Positions 7,511 to 14,378 of a DNA stretch of 15,764 bases are shown piece by piece. Every line of letters begins with the position of its first letter. Position 1 is the first letter of the stretch. Source of the stretch: an uncultured Burkholderiaceae bacterium (GTDB taxonomy: Bacteria > Pseudomonadota > Gammaproteobacteria > Burkholderiales > Burkholderiaceae); NCBI GenBank assembly GCA_937871985.1, contig CALMPB010000048.1:1-15764 (forward strand), in the 5' to 3' direction. The translations under genes and the position numbers were made by a program. The notes beneath the pieces are model-generated. The model saw nothing but the letters and a program-made list of their open reading frames with translations. It searched no databases and had not been told where the DNA came from.

Positions 7511-8597
7511 CCCACCCCTCCGAAATCATCCTGTTTCGGATCGACTTCTCGATCAAATCGTTTGTAACCCTTTCAATATCCTCAACCGGTAGACTGGCCC
7601 ACAAGCCTGTTGGCTTGTTATTCATACGACTCAGGAACCCCCAGCCAGCAGCAAATGCACCAAAGACATCGGCGTCAGACTCCAGCTTGCAAGGCCTCAC
7701 ATTTCCAAAAGTGTCGTCAACGTCGGGCAGTCGAAAACGTACCGCCAATGCGGGTAGTCCACGTGTACTTAGCGTTTGCTGGAACATATCGAGGATTGGA
7801 TTGGCCTTTCCGGAAAGAAAATCCGACATTAGTTGATAGCGCGATGCTGAGCTAGGATGAGATAAAGAGGCAGCTCGGTTCGGAATAAATTCTCCCAGAA
7901 AACCATGTGCGGCTTCCCCTACATAGGCCGCAGAAACCAAATCAGCAAAGTATTCGGCCCTATGGCTCTTTACTACTTGAGCCAAGGCCTTTCTTTTTTC
8001 ATCTGGTGCCTTCGCTATCTCTTCACTTGATGGAAGATCCGGTAAGTCTGGCCCCACGCTTTCCGGGTGGCTGAACAACGAAGTGGTAACCACATCATTG
8101 CTCGTATCGATGAAATGGCCCAACTCATGGAATAACGGCACACAGAATAGAGGTTTGTGGCGGTATATGTATGGAAGAGCAATCTGGACTGGTTGATGTG
8201 AGATTTTTATGCCCAACTCTTGTTCGACACTATTAAAAAACTCTCTGCTACTCCCGTGAAAATAAAAATTTGCTTCCTGAACAATGGCCGTCGTAATTAA
8301 TAACCTTCGCGCGCCCCATTCAGCAGCCGCCTTTCCTATTGCATACACAACCTCATATGGAATCTGTTTAGTCGTACTTCCTGTAAGGAACTGCGTGAGC
8401 CGCCAAACCTCATGCGCAATGAAGTGAGCTAGGCCTTCATTAATAGCCATTGGTTGCGCTGCAACTTTAGACAACAGCGCACGAAGAACCTCTCGTAACT
8501 CTCGAATATAAGTGTCGAGCTGAGATGTGAAATACGGAGTTTCAGAAAGGCTATCGAGTTGGGCGAGTAATAATCGGAGGTTCGCCTTAAGCAGCAT
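7491..8597 (-). CDS. HExxH zinc-metallopeptidase-like protein, unknown family
   Basis: A 368-aa protein, apparently soluble, with no signal peptide. HELGHF (residues 157-162) is an HExxH zinc-binding and catalytic motif in the context CVPLFHELGHFIDT. Fifty-odd residues on, HRAEYFADLVSAAYVG (212-227) offers E215 as the third zinc ligand in an ExxAD-like pattern typical of gluzincins such as ImmA/IrrE and M48 peptidases. A later HPSSASRYQ (247-255) recalls the HP..R segment seen after that motif in such proteins. The N-terminal 150 residues are helical and unrecognised. It overlaps the 106-aa gene upstream by 11 bp and the dCTP deaminase gene by 20 bp, so the three products are probably made in fixed ratio. 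It may process or regulate a partner; its substrate is unknown. Confidence 0.75.
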   Translation of the reverse strand: MLLKANLRLLLAQLDSLSETPYFTSQLDTYIRELREVLRALLSKVAAQPMAINEGLAHFIAHEVWRLTQFLTGSTTKQIPYEVVYAIGKAAAEWGARRLLITTAIVQEANFYFHGSSREFFNSVEQELGIKISHQPVQIALPYIYRHKPLFCVPLFHELGHFIDTSNDVVTTSLFSHPESVGPDLPDLPSSEEIAKAPDEKRKALAQVVKSHRAEYFADLVSAAYVGEAAHGFLGEFIPNRAASLSHPSSASRYQLMSDFLSGKANPILDMFQQTLSTRGLPALAVRFRLPDVDDTFGNVRPCKLESDADVFGAFAAGWGFLSRMNNKPTGLWASLPVEDIERVTNDLIEKSIRNRMISEGWDEATNP

Positions 8598-8907
8598 ATG
8601 ACCGCAGAGACGTCAAAAGTTGCTCAGCAACATCGGCGCGAATTCCGTTAAAGGAATGAATTTCAGAAAATTCCTGCCACAGATCTTGTTGGCCGCGCAT
8701 ACGTAATGCAAGCTCCAAGGCCTCCGAGGGAGTTCTTGAGTTAATGGCAGTCGGGTTAGCTGCTACCACCGATGCTGCCTGGAGAACCTCGAAAACATGA
8801 GTTTTGAGAAGCTCAGAAACTTCTACTTCCGGCTTGCCAATGATAGAAGTCAGAACGACCTGTATCAATCCTAGCCCGCTGTTAGGTTCAGGAGCTGCTG
8901 CTAGCAT
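8587..8907 (-). CDS. small 106-aa protein of unknown function in the deaminase operon
   Basis: I do not recognise this protein. It is predicted to be largely helical, with a mildly hydrophobic N-terminal part (LGLIQVVLTSIIG) and an acidic helix (EVEVSELLKTHVFEVLQAASVV). No catalytic motif is visible. It is certainly a gene: a perfect AGGAGG lies 5 nt before the ATG, the strongest ribosome site in the operon. It starts 30 bp after the MerR-like gene stop and its stop overlaps the start of the peptidase gene by 11 bp. It could be an adaptor, inhibitor or immunity-type partner for the peptidase or deaminase; that is speculation from position only. Confidence 0.7.
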   Translation of the reverse strand: MLAAAPEPNSGLGLIQVVLTSIIGKPEVEVSELLKTHVFEVLQAASVVAANPTAINSRTPSEALELALRMRGQQDLWQEFSEIHSFNGIRADVAEQLLTSLRSYAA

Positions 8908-8937
8908 GTCATCCTCCTAGATCTCTCGACACTCTGA

Positions 8938-9423
8938 TTAACGTTGGATAGCAACCCGCCTCTCTGTAACGCTCTTCTTATTCTCATGTTGAATACATCC
9001 CTTGGAAAAAGCAACGGCATCTCGCCGCACCGACTCGACCTCAAGCACAAAAGCAAAACTAAACTGTCCACTAGCCAAAAGCTCCAAGACACCGGAGCCC
9101 TGCCTGAAGTAGACATCCTTCCCATCGGTCACCAGAAATGATGCGGGCATCCCATCCTGAGTAATGTTTGCATGCAACCGCCTCAAATTTGTTAGCGCCT
9201 TCTTTAGTCGAAGAATCGAAACACCCGCCTCAAGCAGTTTAGCAACTGACCGAAGAATAACAAGGTCGCCAAAACTGTACTTGCGCTCAATGCCTCTACC
9301 ACGCTTTCGTCCGACCGCAGGAACAACCAAGCGATGCCTACAGAGATAATTGACCATCGACAACGAAATGCGCGAAAACTGGGCCGCTTCTTTCGCTGAA
9401 AAGTACATCTTCAAATTGGTCAT
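8938..9423 (-). CDS. MerR-like transcriptional regulator of the deaminase operon
   Basis: From the ATG at 9423 the product is 161 aa. The N-terminus, YFSAKEAAQFSRISLSMVNYLCRHRLV, and then ERKYSFGDLVILRSVAKLLEAGVSILRLKKAL match a MerR-type helix-turn-helix followed by its long helix. The C-terminal third (FLVTDGKDVYFRQGSGVLELLASGQFSFAFVLEV) looks like a small sensory or dimerisation domain without a metal-binding cysteine cluster. In-frame alternatives are ATG 9438 and GTG 9462. I prefer 9423 because a GAG-type ribosome site precedes it and because a TATATT box overlaps the region just before 9438. As first gene of the operon it most likely controls its own promoter. The inducing signal is unknown. 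Confidence 0.78.
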   Translation of the reverse strand: MTNLKMYFSAKEAAQFSRISLSMVNYLCRHRLVVPAVGRKRGRGIERKYSFGDLVILRSVAKLLEAGVSILRLKKALTNLRRLHANITQDGMPASFLVTDGKDVYFRQGSGVLELLASGQFSFAFVLEVESVRRDAVAFSKGCIQHENKKSVTERRVAIQR

Positions 9424-9462
9424 AAGGATCTCATTCATAGAATATAGTCTAGCTCTAAACAC

Positions 9463-9808
9463 TTAATTTGAAAAGAAAAATAACGCTACGGTGTTAGGAG
9501 TTCATAAAATTTCCGGTTCTGTAGCACGTAAACTTTTCCGGATTAGGGTAAGAAATAGGATCTGCTCCCAAAGTCGGGCAAAGCGGTTACCCAACACGTT
9601 TCAATCGATAGATAACCTCGATGACGTCCATACGCTTGGCTACTTGCCATGCTTTCGAGGCATGTATATCGAAGTTATCGAATTTATCAAAACCCGATAT
9701 ACGTCGATAAACTCGATATACTTTTGAGAACCTCCCCCTTGCTAGACACGCGCTCAGGATGCTCCACACACGCCCAGGATCAAGTGCGCCACGGGGATTC
9801 ACCCAGGA
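9463..9808. other. 346-bp non-coding stretch upstream of the MerR operon
   Basis: No convincing gene. Overlapping frames on both strands (such as 9491-9727 plus and 9587-9802 minus) encode low-complexity tyrosine/isoleucine-rich strings that come from the TATCGA repeats. The segment should hold the MerR-operon promoter near its left end and holds the long inverted repeat at 9664-9721. To the right it turns GC-rich, with CCCAGGAT repeated around 9770-9810. Confidence 0.5.
9664..9721. repeat. 18-bp inverted repeat with TATCGA boxes
   Basis: The left arm GTATATCGAAGTTATCGA (9664-9681) and right arm TCGATAAACTCGATATAC (9704-9721) are inverted copies matching at 16 of 18 positions, separated by 22 bp. 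The spacer itself contains another CGATATAC (9695-9702). Related boxes (ATCGATAGATAAC) occur near 9602. A protein-binding array (recombination or resolution site, partition site or operator) or a relic attachment site are the options; none is proven. Confidence 0.7.
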
Positions 9809-10150
9809 TTACCGGGCTTCCTCGGCCGAGCTGAACCCGCTTTTACGACCCGCCACCGCACACTCGCCCGACTCGCATATCGCCCGGATAGACAAGGTAT
9901 AGTCCAGCACCAGCAGGCCCGCCCGATCCAGGCGGCTCAGGGCCGCGTAGATGGAGGACAACGGGATGCCGCCCTGCTCCTGCCTGAGCCGACGATGGAT
10001 TTCGGGCGCATCCAGCATTTCACCCGCATTCAATATCTGCAGCACCGCCACCCGCGACGGGGTGGCGATAAGGCCTGCTCGACGCAGTTGGCCGAACACG
10101 CTCTGTTCGTCGTTTCTGGTTGTATTGGCATGGAGGTCTGGCTGGATCAT
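9809..10150 (-). CDS. short Fur-like winged-helix protein
   Basis: A 113-aa protein. Residues 18-80 (LRRAGLIATPSRVAVLQILN, then LDAPEIHRRLRQEQGGIPLSSIYAALSRLDRAGLL) fit the Fur-family DNA-binding domain closely. The usual C-terminal dimerisation and metal-binding part (HHHDH region, CxxC pairs) is absent. It is replaced by about 30 residues with only two cysteines (AICESGECAV). Typical Fur proteins are 135-160 aa, so this is either a naturally short paralogue or a truncated gene. An AGGG-type ribosome site lies about 9 nt upstream, and the start is 12 bp after the MacB-like remnant. The two may be pieces of one former efflux operon. Confidence 0.65.
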   Translation of the reverse strand: MIQPDLHANTTRNDEQSVFGQLRRAGLIATPSRVAVLQILNAGEMLDAPEIHRRLRQEQGGIPLSSIYAALSRLDRAGLLVLDYTLSIRAICESGECAVAGRKSGFSSAEEAR

Positions 10151-10162
10151 GGGCGCAATCCC

Positions 10163-10399
10163 TTACTCACTGGCCAAGGCTACGACCGGATCGAGCCACG
10201 CGGCCTGGCGCGCCGGCATGAAGCCAAAGACCAGCCCCGTGACCAACGCGCACCCGAACGCCCCCAGGATGGCGCGTACCGAGAAGATGACGGGCACCTT
10301 CCAGACAATCAGCACCGCGCCGATGGCCAGACCTATCACCACCCCGATACCGCCCCCCACGAGCGAGACCATCACGGCCTCGGGTGGCTCAAAAACCAT
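10163..10399 (-). pseudogene. 3' remnant of a MacB/FtsX-type ABC permease gene
   Basis: The 78 codons match only the C-terminal end of MacB-type permeases. [21 protein letters not shown] is the third membrane segment, and [21 protein letters not shown] is the signature tail (family form: G..PARKAA.LDPVEAL). The ATPase domain, periplasmic domain and first membrane helices, several hundred residues in intact proteins, are missing. The homology stops abruptly near 10385-10400, only about 60-75 bp from a transposon-end sequence. The gene was therefore probably cut by an insertion or deletion. The remnant is not expected to function. Confidence 0.8.
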
Positions 10400-10458
10400 G
10401 TTAAATCAGGCAAATTTAACCGTCTGCAGAATCCCACACTTATGCTGGATCCTGCTTG

Positions 10459-10483
10459 TGGCCAACTTTTCCGAAAACTAACA
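10459..10483. repeat. second transposon end, head-to-head with the element's left end
   Basis: These 25 bp are the exact reverse complement of 10489-10513: TGGCCAACTTTTCC, then GAAAACTAACA. Only CACCA (10484-10488) separates the two copies. The piece is therefore a right end of another, now mostly missing, element of the same family lying to the left. No additional TTGGCCAA box is seen inside this copy's own flank. Confidence 0.8.
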
Positions 10484-10488
10484 CACCA

Positions 10489-10514
10489 TGTTAGTTTTCG
10501 GAAAAGTTGGCCAA
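10489..10514. repeat. left terminal inverted repeat of the element
   Basis: It begins TGTTAGTTTTCGG and ends AGTTGGCCAA. Compared with the right end it differs at a single position (GTTGG here, GATGG there). Confidence 0.85.
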
Positions 10515-10561
10515 CGCTGCTACTGATTATAAAGGTTTTTTTCTGTACCAATTCACATAAA

Positions 10562-10593
10562 ACTTGGCCAAATCTTTATGAATAGTTGGCCAA
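10562..10593. repeat. two further TTGGCCAA boxes in the left end
   Basis: ACTTGGCCAA (10562-10571) and AGTTGGCCAA (10584-10593) repeat the inner part of the terminal repeat. With the box at 10505-10514 they make three sites in the left end, against two in the right end. Unequal site numbers at the two ends are usual for TnsB-type elements. Confidence 0.6.
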
Positions 10594-10922
10594 TCCCGGC
10601 ACAAAACAGTCAGTAAACGAGGGCATTGCAGTTCTTGTGCTGCTTCGCAAGCTGATTTACGGCAAAATGATACCTAAATTAACTTAAAAACGATATCTCG
10701 CCTAGTTTTTGTAGCGCAGATTAACGCCAAAATGACGCACAACCCCGCCATACCGAAGCGGTCGGAAAGAAGGTGTCAATCAGCATAATAGGACAAGCAG
10801 GATTGTACAGTTGCAAACCCTATGCGCAGCAGAGTTAAGGTCGCAACAGAAAAAAATTGAGGATTATGCGAAGTTTTCTGGACAGAAAACATAATTTAAT
10901 AAAAGAAAAAACGGACAAAAAA
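10594..10922. other. 329-bp leader upstream of the metallophosphoesterase-STAND gene
   Basis: No gene seen. The stretch is A+T-rich with stop codons in all frames. CATAAT near 10785 could be a -10, but no good -35 stands 16-18 bp before it, so I do not call a promoter. The 3' end carries GAGG at 10859-10862, close before an alternative ATG at 10866. Confidence 0.4.
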
Positions 10923-13900
10923 ATGACAGCTGTAGTTTTACATCTAAGCGATATACATATCAAATCAGACAGCGACCCGATTCTGAAAAAGGGTAAAGAT
11001 ATTGCTGCGTGTGTATTCTCTTCTCTTCCTTGCGCCTCTCATGTCTTTATAGCCGTTTCAGGAGATATTGCGTTCTCAGGAAAAGAGCAGCAATACGCTT
11101 ATGCGAATCACTTTTTCAAGGACATTGAAAATACGATACGGGCGGAGTGCTCTTGTCCCGTATCGTTTATCGTGGTGCCGGGCAACCATGATTGCGATTT
11201 TGAAAAAAATACGGGCGTGCGTGAAATAGTCGTTAATTCCCTCGAACAACAGGATAGCCCGCAAGTCGATGCCGCTATCGTCGAGACTTGCACAAGTATT
11301 CAAAATAATTTCTTTCAATTCAGAAATGAACTTGAAAACTGCCCCGATGCTGAAGACGACCGCCTTTGGCGAACTACGCGTTTTGAAATTGAAGGTAAAT
11401 CACTAACGTTCGATGCATTAAATGTGTCGTGGGTATCTAAACTGAAAGAAGACCCAGGTCGATTATATTTTCCAATTGATAAATATGCACACAAAGCAAC
11501 TGAACAAACAGATGTTCGCATTATCATCATTCACCATCCTCTTAATTGGTTTAACCAAAGTATCTATAGACCTTTCCGAGGTTTCGTTCGAAAGCTAGCA
11601 AACATCGTTATATCTGGCCATGAACATCAAGGAAATGTAGGAGTAGTCACAGAGGCGGAAACAATCTCAAGTGCATTCGTAGAGGGCTGCGCCCTCCAAG
11701 GCGACAATGACCTAACAAAATCTGCTTTCAACGTTGTGGTCTTAGATTTGGCTGGGGCACAGTTTTCATCCACCCAGTACGAGTGGAATGGCGCAAGCTA
11801 CTTGGCAACAGAAGAAGGGTCTTGGGCAGACTATCAAGACCTTCCGCTGAAACTCAGCAATCCATTCACGCTCACTGATGATTTCCAAGCCTCATTGGAC
11901 GACCCTGGCGCCTTCTTTAGGCACCCGGCCAAAGTTAACATTGGTTTGTCAGATATTTTTGTGTACCCAGACCTTCGAAAAGTTGGTACCACTGATGAGC
12001 GTCGTCGCGTTTTCATTAATTCCTCACGTTTACGTACCCCTGACGCCATTGGCGATGGAGTATTGATTGAAGGGGAGGAAAAGTCAGGCGGCACTAGTCT
12101 TCTACATCAGCTATATCGTCATTATTACGACACTGGTTTTGTTCCACTGCTACTCAAAGGGAAAGACCTTAAAAAAACCAACGATACAGACATCGATTCG
12201 TTAATTCGTCGTTCTATTGAGGCCCAGTATGGTCGAAACGCACAAGCATCCTTTGACCAACTTTCAATAAATCAGAAAATTATTTTTCTTGATGGATTTG
12301 ATCGTAGTCCTCTGAAGGCAGGCGAGGCAAGAGCGAATATTTTAGCTGCCCTTCGTAAGCGTTTTTCTTACCTTGTTGTCACGGTCGGAGAAATGTTCGA
12401 AATACACGAGATGCTTGACTGCGATACTTCTCGCTCGCTAACAAATTTAGAGCATTACAAGCTGCAACCTTTTGGCCATGTATTACGAGGGCAGTTAATA
12501 ACACGATGGTTATCATTTGGCACCGACGGAACCCTGAATGAAGCTAATTTAATAGCACAGCGCGACCAAGCAGAACGGCTTATGGGTGCCGTGATGCAAA
12601 AGAATGTTATCCCCTCCCTACCTCTGTACTTGCTTACGCTACTCCAAAGTATTGACGCCGGACGCAGCGGGGATTTTAAGGAAAGCGCACTCGGATACTA
12701 CTACCAATATTTATTGACGGAGGCTTTTCAAGAGTCGGGAATTAAAGCCGATAAATTAACTGAAATGTTTCAGTATGCGGCTAGGTTGGCTTGGTATTTC
12801 CATACCCTGGACAAGCGAGAACTCTCAGAGGCTGAACTGCGTGAATTCAATGAGTACTTCTCAAAACAATGGCATACCGTCGATTTTTCGACCAGATTGA
12901 CCATACTCATAAAAGCTCGGGTTCTCTGCAAAGTTGGTGAAGACTATGCATTCCGCTATCCCTATATTTATTATTATCTAAAGGGTAAGTATGTCAGCGA
13001 GAACTTATCTGACCTAGATATCCGTGCATACATCTCACAGTGCTGTGGTCACTTATATGTGCGTGATTATGCCAATACGGTTCTCTTTCTTGCCCACCAT
13101 ACTACTGACGAGTTTGTGCTCAATTCTATTGGAGAGGCTTTGCAGAATCTCTTCAAAGGACGTGCTCCCCTTCGATTTGACGGCGATACCGGTTCAGTCA
13201 GTGAACTCATAAGAAATGCACCCCAATTGACTTACACAGGGGAGGCTCCCGCAGACCACCGAACACGTCGAAATGCTATCCAAGATGAGCTTGATAACGG
13301 AGACGATGGTTTAGTTGAATGCGAAGAAAAATCTGACGAACTCAGCCTTATCGCGCAGTTGACAATGCTCTTTAAAACCACAGAAATTCTGGGTCAGATT
13401 TTAAAAAATCAATATTCAAAAATTCAGCGTACTCGAAAAAGAGAGTTAATTGAAGATCTATTCAACGGACCGTTGCGAGCTATCCGAACATTTTACGAGT
13501 ATTTTGGGAAAAACCCGGATGCACTGTTAGCGGAAATTGATGCCGCCCTACAAAGAAAAGGAAACATAGAAAGCTCCGAGGAGCGCAAGGCTATCGCTCA
13601 AAAGGTTGTTACAGGTCTCGTGCAGTTCGTTACGTACGGCTTCCTTATGAGAGCCGCCCAAAGTGCTGGCTCCGACACCTTACTGGAAGATGTGAATGAT
13701 GTGGTAAAAAGGAATAAATCCGCCGCGTACAAACTCATTGAACTTGGAATACTTCTCGATTCGCCGAAAGCAATCCCTCGCCAGAAACTTAAAGCGCTCT
13801 ATTCTGAAGTGCAAAAAGACCCTGTAGCGGGACGTGTTATGCAAATAATGGTTCTAAATCGACTGTACATGTTCAAAACGGCCGAATCAGATATGCAGTG

Positions 13901-13982
13901 GTTAAATGCAGAGTTAGACATAAATCTCGGCATGCAACATGCCATTACCTACCAAGAAAAAAGAAGCAAATTGACAAAGTAG
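10923..13982 (+). CDS. metallophosphoesterase-STAND-like NTPase fusion, candidate antiphage protein
   Basis: A 1019-aa protein. Residues 1-240 are a complete calcineurin-like metallophosphoesterase: LSDIH (D10, H12), SGD (47-48), GNHD (87-90), the histidine pair HH (204-205) and GHEH (232-235). A P-loop NTPase region follows with GEEKSGGTS (384-392) and Walker B IIFLDGFD (453-460). About 550 mostly helical residues then have no repeat pattern I can name. The layout of N-terminal effector, STAND-type ATPase and long sensor is that of Avs-like defence proteins, where the sensor recognises a phage component and the effector degrades nucleic acid or nucleotides. Oddly, the Walker A lysine is replaced by glycine. 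I chose ATG 10923 (GGA 7 nt upstream) because the enzyme fold starts there. ATG 10866 would add 19 lysine-rich residues. The gene stands alone in the element. Confidence 0.82.
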   Translation: MTAVVLHLSDIHIKSDSDPILKKGKDIAACVFSSLPCASHVFIAVSGDIAFSGKEQQYAYANHFFKDIENTIRAECSCPVSFIVVPGNHDCDFEKNTGVREIVVNSLEQQDSPQVDAAIVETCTSIQNNFFQFRNELENCPDAEDDRLWRTTRFEIEGKSLTFDALNVSWVSKLKEDPGRLYFPIDKYAHKATEQTDVRIIIIHHPLNWFNQSIYRPFRGFVRKLANIVISGHEHQGNVGVVTEAETISSAFVEGCALQGDNDLTKSAFNVVVLDLAGAQFSSTQYEWNGASYLATEEGSWADYQDLPLKLSNPFTLTDDFQASLDDPGAFFRHPAKVNIGLSDIFVYPDLRKVGTTDERRRVFINSSRLRTPDAIGDGVLIEGEEKSGGTSLLHQLYRHYYDTGFVPLLLKGKDLKKTNDTDIDSLIRRSIEAQYGRNAQASFDQLSINQKIIFLDGFDRSPLKAGEARANILAALRKRFSYLVVTVGEMFEIHEMLDCDTSRSLTNLEHYKLQPFGHVLRGQLITRWLSFGTDGTLNEANLIAQRDQAERLMGAVMQKNVIPSLPLYLLTLLQSIDAGRSGDFKESALGYYYQYLLTEAFQESGIKADKLTEMFQYAARLAWYFHTLDKRELSEAELREFNEYFSKQWHTVDFSTRLTILIKARVLCKVGEDYAFRYPYIYYYLKGKYVSENLSDLDIRAYISQCCGHLYVRDYANTVLFLAHHTTDEFVLNSIGEALQNLFKGRAPLRFDGDTGSVSELIRNAPQLTYTGEAPADHRTRRNAIQDELDNGDDGLVECEEKSDELSLIAQLTMLFKTTEILGQILKNQYSKIQRTRKRELIEDLFNGPLRAIRTFYEYFGKNPDALLAEIDAALQRKGNIESSEERKAIAQKVVTGLVQFVTYGFLMRAAQSAGSDTLLEDVNDVVKRNKSAAYKLIELGILLDSPKAIPRQKLKALYSEVQKDPVAGRVMQIMVLNRLYMFKTAESDMQWLNAELDINLGMQHAITYQEKRSKLTK

Positions 13983-14019
13983 CTCAACGCTCTTGTAGCC
14001 TCACTCTATGAAAAAACGG

Positions 14020-14038
14020 CTACCGACAGTGTCGGTAG
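14020..14038. terminator. hairpin after the metallophosphoesterase-STAND gene
   Basis: CTACCGACA and TGTCGGTAG form a perfect inverted repeat around one base, 38 bp past the stop codon. Read on the minus strand it is followed by CCGTTTTTT, a good U-tract. On the plus strand the U-tract is missing. It may work mainly against leftward transcription or as an mRNA 3' end. Confidence 0.5.
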
Positions 14039-14041
14039 TCT

Positions 14042-14104
14042 GCCAACATCCTGCGCGGCTCCATCGACTCATCCGACTTCAAAAATTACTTTTTTGGTCT
14101 CTGA
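14042..14104 (+). pseudogene. 20-codon relic of a type I restriction methyltransferase gene (hsdM)
   Basis: The frame reads ILRGSIDSSDFKNYFFGL inside 20 codons ending in TGA. This is the conserved N-terminal helix segment of HsdM proteins (family form LRGSIDxSDFKNYIxGLxFxKRxSD). The piece breaks off just before the following FYKR part and has no start codon. It is too short to function and shows that a type I restriction-modification locus once lay here. It sits directly after the hairpin at 14020-14038. Confidence 0.6.
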
Positions 14105-14118
14105 CCTGACACGGTATG

Positions 14119-14286
14119 TCAGATTATGAAGGGCGCAATTCGACCCGGAGCCGCCATCCAGATAGAAGCTCCAAAGTCGTCGTTTAGCATGATGGTAGCT
14201 GTCCGCCGCAGCTCTTTGGCCAACATAGTCAGACGACTCTCGATGTTCTGCCCCCCGTTTCGTGTGGATACCGCAAACCATGCCAC
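14119..14286 (-). CDS. doubtful small ORF, 55 aa, possible remnant
   Basis: A minus-strand frame from GTG 14286 to TGA 14119 encodes a plausible soluble peptide (RLTMLAKELRRTATIMLNDDFGASIWMAAPGRIAPF). It has more protein-like composition than the other frames in this gap. There is no ATG and no clear ribosome site, and an in-frame stop lies just upstream. I do not recognise it. With the adjacent hsdM relic it may be the tail of another broken gene. Confidence 0.3.
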   Translation of the reverse strand: MAWFAVSTRNGGQNIESRLTMLAKELRRTATIMLNDDFGASIWMAAPGRIAPFII

Positions 14287-14313
14287 TTCACAAATCTATG
14301 CACACATTGCACA

Positions 14314-14341
14314 TTGACTTGATTGATGCGCAGGTTATAGT
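14314..14341 (+). promoter_or_regulatory. sigma-70 promoter for the GIY-YIG-like gene
   Basis: TTGACT (14314-14319) and TATAGT (14336-14341) are separated by 16 bp and each match consensus at five of six positions. Transcription would begin near 14348, giving a leader of about 30 nt before the ATG at 14379. The palindrome GATCGATC lies just before the start codon. Confidence 0.65.
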
Positions 14342-14378
14342 GTTTACACTACCTTTCTAGCTTGAGAAACGATCGATC

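Noticed and set aside
9491..9802. Overlapping small frames on both strands (78 and 71 codons)
   Set aside because: Their sequence is dictated by the TATCGA repeats and shows no start signal; I treat the stretch as non-coding.
10459..10513. Reading the 25-bp inverted repeat as a strong transcription terminator
   Set aside because: The same 26-bp sequence recurs inverted beside gyrB with TTGGCCAA boxes, so transposon ends explain it better, and no U-tract follows.
9951..10585. Plus-strand frames of 176 and 196 codons
   Set aside because: Antisense to the Fur-like gene and the MacB-like remnant, both of which have clear homology on the minus strand; the longer frame also runs through the transposon ends.
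14069..14317. 70-codon minus and 63-codon plus frames around the hsdM relic
   Set aside because: No protein-like pattern; the third minus-strand frame (14119-14286) looks more natural and is listed only as doubtful.
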